Below, piece by piece: positions 26,210 through 29,484 of a stretch of 29,484 bases of DNA. The notes beneath the pieces were generated by a model, which saw only the letters and a program-made list of their open reading frames with translations, was not told the origin of the DNA and did not search any database. This DNA comes from Caryophanales bacterium UBA2298 (GTDB lineage Bacteria; Bacillota_I; Bacilli_A; Izemoplasmatales; Hujiaoplasmataceae), in the NCBI GenBank assembly GCA_002345425.1, contig DDWA01000031.1:1-29484 (forward strand), in the 5' to 3' direction. The stretch's first letter is position 1, and each line of letters begins with the position of its first letter. The position numbers were made by a program, and so were the translations under genes.

Positions 26210-27172
26210 CTATTTAATCTTGTTTGTATATCCGTATAAAAATAAAGCTCCTGCTGCTGAAAAAATAAAACTTCCTATAACAGCTATATAAAATCCTGAT
26301 TTGACATCTGCCAGTGGAATAAAATTAAAGTTCATTCCATAAAATGACGCAACTAAGGTTGGTATTGATAGAACAATTGTAATAACCGCTAATGCTTTCA
26401 TCACAATATTCAAATTATTTGAAATTATTGACGCAAAAGCATCCATCATACCCGCTAAGATATCTCTATAAACAGAACACATCTCAATCGCTTGGTTGAT
26501 TTCAATTTCTGTGTCTTCAAGTAAATCTAAGTCATCTTCATATTTCTTAAATTCAGTACTTCTTGTTAGTTTATGCACAACAATCTTATTTGCATTCAAC
26601 GCTGTTGAAAAATATACTAAAGATTTATTAAGTTCCATTAAATCAAAAAGTTCTTTATTTCGCATTGAATGATGTAGTTCTTTTTCAACTTCTTTTGTTT
26701 GACTGTCAATTTTCTTTAGGAAAGCAATATATGTAATTGCTAGTCGATATAAGAATAATAAAGTCAAACGTACTTTCTTATGCGGTTCTATTTTTTTATT
26801 TCTGATAAATAAATCTTTAATCAGGTCAGTTTCTTGTGCACTTACAGTAATAAAATGATTTTCAGTATGGATAATTGCAAATGGCGTTGTTGTATATGAA
26901 TTTTTACTGTTTTTTATTGGATCATATAAAGGGACGTCTAAAACTATTAGTTTAGCATTATCCTCAGTATCAATATGCGCAGTTTCTTCTTCATCTAATG
27001 CGCTCATAATAAATTCTGCAGGTACGCCAAGTTTAGATTTCAACCACTCTACTTCTTCGATTGTAGGGGCTGTAACTTCAATCCATGATCCTGCGGTTAA
27101 TTCTGATTTTCCTAAAATATCTATGATGTTTTTCTCCAGTTTTTTGTTTGTTTCAAAATATTGACTAATCAT
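26210..27172 (-). CDS. CorA-like Mg2+ transporter
   Basis: This 320-residue member of the CorA metal-ion channel family is normally a pentamer that admits Mg2+ (sometimes Co2+ or Ni2+). A cytoplasmic alpha/beta domain covers ~1-130 and long helices with KKIDSQTKEVEKELHHSM ~130-255. TM1 at ~262-283 is followed by the signature YGMNF, and TM2 is at ~298-315 before the basic tail TNKIK. The loop after YGMNF reads NFIPLADVKSG and lacks the canonical MPE, as in many Gram-positive CorA-like proteins. The ATG overlaps the stop region of a 17-codon leader frame by 8 nt and has only a distant AAGGA as its own SD. Translation is therefore probably coupled to the leader peptide. Confidence 0.88.
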   Translation of the reverse strand: MISQYFETNKKLEKNIIDILGKSELTAGSWIEVTAPTIEEVEWLKSKLGVPAEFIMSALDEEETAHIDTEDNAKLIVLDVPLYDPIKNSKNSYTTTPFAIIHTENHFITVSAQETDLIKDLFIRNKKIEPHKKVRLTLLFLYRLAITYIAFLKKIDSQTKEVEKELHHSMRNKELFDLMELNKSLVYFSTALNANKIVVHKLTRSTEFKKYEDDLDLLEDTEIEINQAIEMCSVYRDILAGMMDAFASIISNNLNIVMKALAVITIVLSIPTLVASFYGMNFNFIPLADVKSGFYIAVIGSFIFSAAGALFLYGYTNKIK

Positions 27173-27218
27173 TGCTCACACATCCTTTTTGAGCAGTTAG
27201 ACATGATGTTTTTTTCAT
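27165..27218 (-). CDS. Leader peptide 2 of the corA-like gene (17 aa)
   Basis: A 17-codon ORF encodes MKKTSCLTAQKGCVSND. AGGAGG (27226-27231) lies 7 nt before its ATG, a better site than that of corA itself. Its stop region overlaps the corA start in the -1 frame (AATGATTAG), so ribosomes finishing the peptide can restart on corA. The SD can be hidden by pairing of UUAGGAGG (27226-27233) with CCUUCUAA (27251-27258). I infer a regulatory leader; no known leader family is recognised. Confidence 0.6.
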   Translation of the reverse strand: MKKTSCLTAQKGCVSND

Positions 27219-27256
27219 TTTCTTTCCTCCTAAATTTATTTGTAAATTGATTAGAA

Positions 27257-27344
27257 GGTAATTTGAACTTGATTAACTAACAATATCGTTATTCGCGTGC
27301 GAATTTATACTTAAAAAAACGCGAGTCAATATATTCAAATTACC
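27257..27344 (-). promoter_or_regulatory. Long-range leader stem (candidate structured RNA) upstream of corA
   Basis: GGTAATTTGAA (27257-27267) and TTCAAATTACC (27334-27344) are perfect 11-bp complements around a 66-nt loop. Inside, ATTAACT/AGTCAAT and TTCGCG/CGCGAG can pair as inner stems with wobbles, making a long hairpin. The 5' strand on the RNA lies in codons 10-14 of leader ORF 1. The 3' strand begins 6 nt after its stop and abuts the anti-SD segment of leader ORF 2. I could not match it to the M-box. Confidence 0.6.
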
Positions 27345-27374
27345 CTTTTGCATTCGCTCGTGATCCGATTCCAT
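27273..27374 (-). CDS. Leader peptide 1 upstream of the corA-like gene (33 aa)
   Basis: A 33-codon ORF starts MESDHERMQKGNLNILTRV and has no TM segment. GGAGGTGA (27382-27389) lies 7 nt before the ATG, one of the best ribosome sites in the window. It begins ~20 nt after the predicted transcription start and lies wholly in the loop and 5' arm of the long-range stem, so ribosome position on it would open or allow that stem. The coding claim rests on the SD and location only. Confidence 0.5.
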   Translation of the reverse strand: MESDHERMQKGNLNILTRVFLSINSHANNDIVS

Positions 27375-27402
27375 TAGTTATTCACCTCCAAACATCATTA
27401 CA

Positions 27403-27431
27403 ATTATAACACTTTAATTTACAATTGAAAA
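27403..27431 (-). promoter_or_regulatory. Promoter of the leader-corA unit
   Basis: The minus strand has TTTTCA, 17 bp and TGTTATAAT, an extended -10 with perfect TATAAT. The predicted start near 27396 gives a leader of ~220 nt before the corA ATG. Confidence 0.65.
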
Positions 27432-27532
27432 TTCTAAATTTAATATGAAATAAATAAAGAGAAGTTATTCAAATAAATAAACGATCCAAATGAGGATACG
27501 TAATGGATTTAGATTAGTCACTGCAGAACTGA

Positions 27533-27742
27533 ATGAAACGTTCAATTAAATGTCACACTCAAAAATTTATAAGCAAAATCTACGACAGTAATTTAGGTAG
27601 ATTTATTAACATTGATAGACTCTTTAAAGAAATAGGAAATATTCCTTTTACCAATATTTTTGCATATTGTACTAATAATCCTTTATTTCAGATTAAAGGA
27701 ATTCAAATGAGTGCTAAAGATAGGGTAAATAAAGCAAAATAA
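27533..27742 (+). pseudogene. RHS/YD-repeat core fragment
   Basis: A 69-codon frame contains IYDSNLGRFINIDRLF and NIFAYCTNNP at residues 16-50 (27578-27682). This is the RHS-repeat-associated core motif (usual form 'RYYDPxLGRFIxxD ... NxFAYCxNNP'). Real RHS proteins are >1000 residues and have the core far from the N-terminus. Nothing upstream in any frame extends this, and no SD precedes the ATG. It is therefore a relic of the 3' part of an RHS gene. The core in RHS toxins marks the boundary to the variable toxin domain, but the residues after it here are short and unrecognised. Confidence 0.7.
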
Positions 27743-27759
27743 TGAACCACCATTTGACC

Positions 27760-27855
27760 CCCCCAACCTCCTGCACGTCAAGCATTTTCACATAAACTGT
27801 ATCCATCCCTATTTTTAGCCGTTTTAATTATATCTAAAACTAGTTTGACCCTTGT
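27760..27855. repeat. Diverged repeat, copy B
   Basis: This is the partner of copy A (26019-26114), located 18 nt after the end of the RHS relic. It carries TTTGACCC three times nearby (27753, 27843, 27855). No terminal inverted repeats or ORF identify it as an IS. Confidence 0.65.
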
Positions 27856-27978
27856 TTTGACCCTTTTTATATTTTCTAAACAACACAAATAAATAGCTGC
27901 TAAACCATTATTTGTTTAATGATTTATAGAGTTAAAGAAATATATTTTTATTCTTTATTTTATTTTACCTTTGAAATT

Positions 27979-29277
27979 CTAAATAAGAAAAGACAAATAA
28001 TAGGGTAAATACAGAATATTGTTTTCAATCTTTATATTGTTAATACAAAAAACTATCGGATTTGCAACATCTTTTTCTTTTATTATTCTACTTAGAGAAG
28101 GATGCTTATTAAAGTTAATGCCAGATTTTGATTCAATGATTCTAATTCGTTTCCTAATTTGTAACACAAAATCTAACTCCATATTGGTAGGTTTTTTTCG
28201 ATCATAATATCTTAATTGAATACCATTTTTAAAAAATGCAGATGCTAACGCATTTTCTATTATCGAGCCTTCATTTATTTCAATGTCTCCATTTAAGACT
28301 TCGAACTGTATTCCCTCATATGACATGGAAGTCAATAATCCTGTATCAAACATATATATTTTAAAGAGATTCCTTTTTTCACTTAGTGTCAGAGGTAATT
28401 CTATTGATGAAATATTGAATGACGGAATCGCAATTGATGTATCTATCAACCACATTATAGAATCCTCGTATGTTCTCATTTTAGGTTCTTTAGATAGCAT
28501 TGACAAAAAATACCTTTTATTTTTTTTGTTTAATTGTTCTGGTATTAAGTCAAACACTTCTTGCACTTTTAACTTTTCTTTTCCTGAATATTTTTTTACG
28601 TCTTCTCGATAACTATTTAAAATGTCTTTTTGCTCACGTAAAACTTCACTTATGTTAGAAGTTTTAATGAATGCACTAACAACAGAAGGCATGCCTCCCA
28701 CAATAACATACTCTCGAAAATACCTCATCATAGCTTTATGAATAGCGCTTGGTATAGCTTTTTGATTTACAAAATGCTTTTTTAATAGGTTAATAACTTC
28801 CTCATTCACATTTTTAGCCCATAAAAATTCTTCAAAATCCAAAGGATGCATATAATGTTGCTCTTCGAATCCAACCGGATAGCTGCTTACATCATTATGG
28901 TTAATGCCTAACAAAGATCCTGATTCAATATAATCAAATCTTCCATCTTGCACTAAAAATTTGATTGCGGTTCGAGCTTTTGGACAAGATTGGATTTCAT
29001 CAAAAAAAATAAGACTTTCCTTTTCTATAAAAGGTCCTAAACCCAAAGCTGACATATTAATAATAATTGAATCTGCATCTAAAGATTCAGAGAATATCTC
29101 TTTATACTCTGGGTTTTTTTCAAAATTTAGTTCAATAAAGGATTTATAGTTAGCCTTTCCAAATATTTGTATGCTAGTACTTTTGCCGACTTGCCTAGCA
29201 CCTTTAATTAATAATGCTTTCTTGTTATCTCTATTCTTCCACTGCAAAAGCACAGAATCAATTTTTCTCTTTAACAT
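27979..29277 (-). CDS. AAA+ ATPase with DUF4143 / nuclease-like C-terminus (COG1373 type)
   Basis: This 432-residue predicted cytoplasmic ATPase has Walker A GARQVGKST at ~27-35 and Walker B LIFFDEIQSC at ~88-97. The C-terminal DUF4143 region (~200-400) carries a PD-(D/E)XK-like pair, MELDFVLQ and IRIIESKSG, though nuclease activity is not established for the family. Such proteins are common, often in many copies, in bacteria and archaea and are associated with accessory DNA; their role is unknown. AGGAGG (29284-29289) is 6 nt before ATG 29277. It is complete, single and on the minus strand, with an RHS relic and repeat copy downstream, which suggests an accessory island. No terminator is obvious after the stop. 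Confidence 0.88.
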   Translation of the reverse strand: MLKRKIDSVLLQWKNRDNKKALLIKGARQVGKSTSIQIFGKANYKSFIELNFEKNPEYKEIFSESLDADSIIINMSALGLGPFIEKESLIFFDEIQSCPKARTAIKFLVQDGRFDYIESGSLLGINHNDVSSYPVGFEEQHYMHPLDFEEFLWAKNVNEEVINLLKKHFVNQKAIPSAIHKAMMRYFREYVIVGGMPSVVSAFIKTSNISEVLREQKDILNSYREDVKKYSGKEKLKVQEVFDLIPEQLNKKNKRYFLSMLSKEPKMRTYEDSIMWLIDTSIAIPSFNISSIELPLTLSEKRNLFKIYMFDTGLLTSMSYEGIQFEVLNGDIEINEGSIIENALASAFFKNGIQLRYYDRKKPTNMELDFVLQIRKRIRIIESKSGINFNKHPSLSRIIKEKDVANPIVFCINNIKIENNILYLPYYLSFLI

Positions 29278-29293
29278 ATTCTACCTCCTTTTA

Positions 29294-29364
29294 CTAATGA
29301 ACACCTTTTTCTAATGTTTTTCAACACTTTATTACACCTTTTTCTTATAGTTCATTAGAAAAAG
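29294..29364 (-). promoter_or_regulatory. Repeat-rich leader of the ATPase gene
   Basis: One upstream arm (29350-29364) can pair with either of two overlapping downstream arms: CATTAGAAAAAG (29353-29364) is complementary to CTTTTTCTAATG (29305-29316), and GTTCATTAG (29350-29358) to CTAATGAAC (29294-29302). A direct repeat ACACCTTTTTCTxAT also occurs at 29301-29315 and 29334-29348. The structures end just upstream of the SD. Confidence 0.5.
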
Positions 29365-29371
29365 CCATCTC

Positions 29372-29402
29372 ATTATAGCTTATACGTTACTAAACGTTAC
29401 TA
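29372..29402 (-). promoter_or_regulatory. -10 box with two TAGTAACGT direct repeats in the -35 position
   Basis: The minus strand has TATAAT (29372-29377). Two exact copies of TAGTAACGT lie upstream (29384-29392 and 29394-29402), 10 bp apart or one helical turn. No -35 hexamer exists there, so the repeats may bind an activator or repressor. Confidence 0.45.
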
Positions 29403-29484
29403 TCTATTGCTATCACTAGTCATTTTTTAATTATAATATCACAGTTTGAACAGAGATATAGATCTTTATTTTCTATTCTAGTGT

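Noticed and set aside
27173..27400. M-box (ykoK) magnesium riboswitch before the corA-like gene
   Set aside because: The region holds two ORFs and an 11-bp stem, but none of the conserved M-box segments could be recognised.
27745..27800. tRNA fragment on the minus strand of repeat B (GGTTGGGGG...TCAAA resembles a T-arm)
   Set aside because: No acceptor pairing, anticodon arm or CCA-side stem, and copy A lacks the T-loop consensus.
28283..28612. Plus-strand frames inside the DUF4143 ATPase gene
   Set aside because: They are antisense shadows without SD or recognisable domains.
29294..29402. CRISPR array
   Set aside because: Repeats are only 9-15 bp, two copies each, with no regular spacers and no cas genes.

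Overview
The window is AT-rich, roughly 30 % G+C by eye. It uses the standard code: Trp is TGG and TGA is a real stop, for example at the end of the amylase gene. It carries many lipobox lipoproteins and strong AGGAGG-type ribosome binding sites. This suits a low-G+C Firmicutes/Tenericutes lineage with standard code, for example an Acholeplasma/Izemoplasma-like or Erysipelotrichia-like bacterium. The placement is an inference from gene style only.

Region by region. (1) 1-1663, minus strand: the 5' end of a bleomycin-hydrolase/PepC-type aminopeptidase (cut by the window edge), preceded by a MATE exporter gene wrecked by a 10-bp tandem duplication and at least three frameshifts. (2) 1712-4538, minus: two overlapping flavoprotein genes (COG2509 type and HI0933/YhiN/BaiN type). 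(3) 4609-8212, minus: a cyclic-di-GMP block. It holds an internally duplicated membrane protein of unknown family followed by a PAS-GGDEF protein, and a 7TM-GGDEF gene broken by a 5-bp tandem duplication inside its GGDEF domain. (4) 8315-9964, minus: a lipoprotein made of two 250-residue repeats, each resembling the extracytoplasmic Asn-Pro domain of RsgI anti-sigma factors. (5) 10093-15547, plus: a ketopantoate reductase-like gene, a C-terminally membrane-anchored protein with SAP/HeH-like modules, then a secreted subtilase overlapping a small Ig-like lipoprotein gene. (6) 15561-16545, minus: RidA and a two-TM protein. (7) 16648-23100, plus: a complete oligopeptide ABC importer operon, oppBCDF-oppA, behind a perfect-consensus promoter. 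(8) 23165-25517: a GH13 amylase lipoprotein (plus) facing a small lipoprotein (minus) across a shared terminator. (9) 25518-27900: a gene-poor stretch with two diverged copies of a ~100-bp repeat, an RHS core fragment, and a CorA-like Mg2+ transporter gene with a ~220-nt leader encoding two short peptides. (10) 27979-29484, minus: a DUF4143-type ATPase with repeat-rich upstream DNA.

Together the genes describe a heterotroph that degrades peptides and alpha-glucans outside the cell (subtilase, GH13 amylase), imports peptides (Opp) and finishes them inside (PepC-like). It has c-di-GMP signalling that may be partly decaying. The most interesting candidate for an undescribed system is the corA leader. 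Two small ORFs with excellent Shine-Dalgarno sites, an 11-bp long-range stem and an SD-sequestering hairpin are arranged like a translation-coupled attenuator, and the second ORF overlaps the corA start by 8 nt. The duplicated RsgI-like lipoprotein and the membrane-protein/PAS-GGDEF pair come next.
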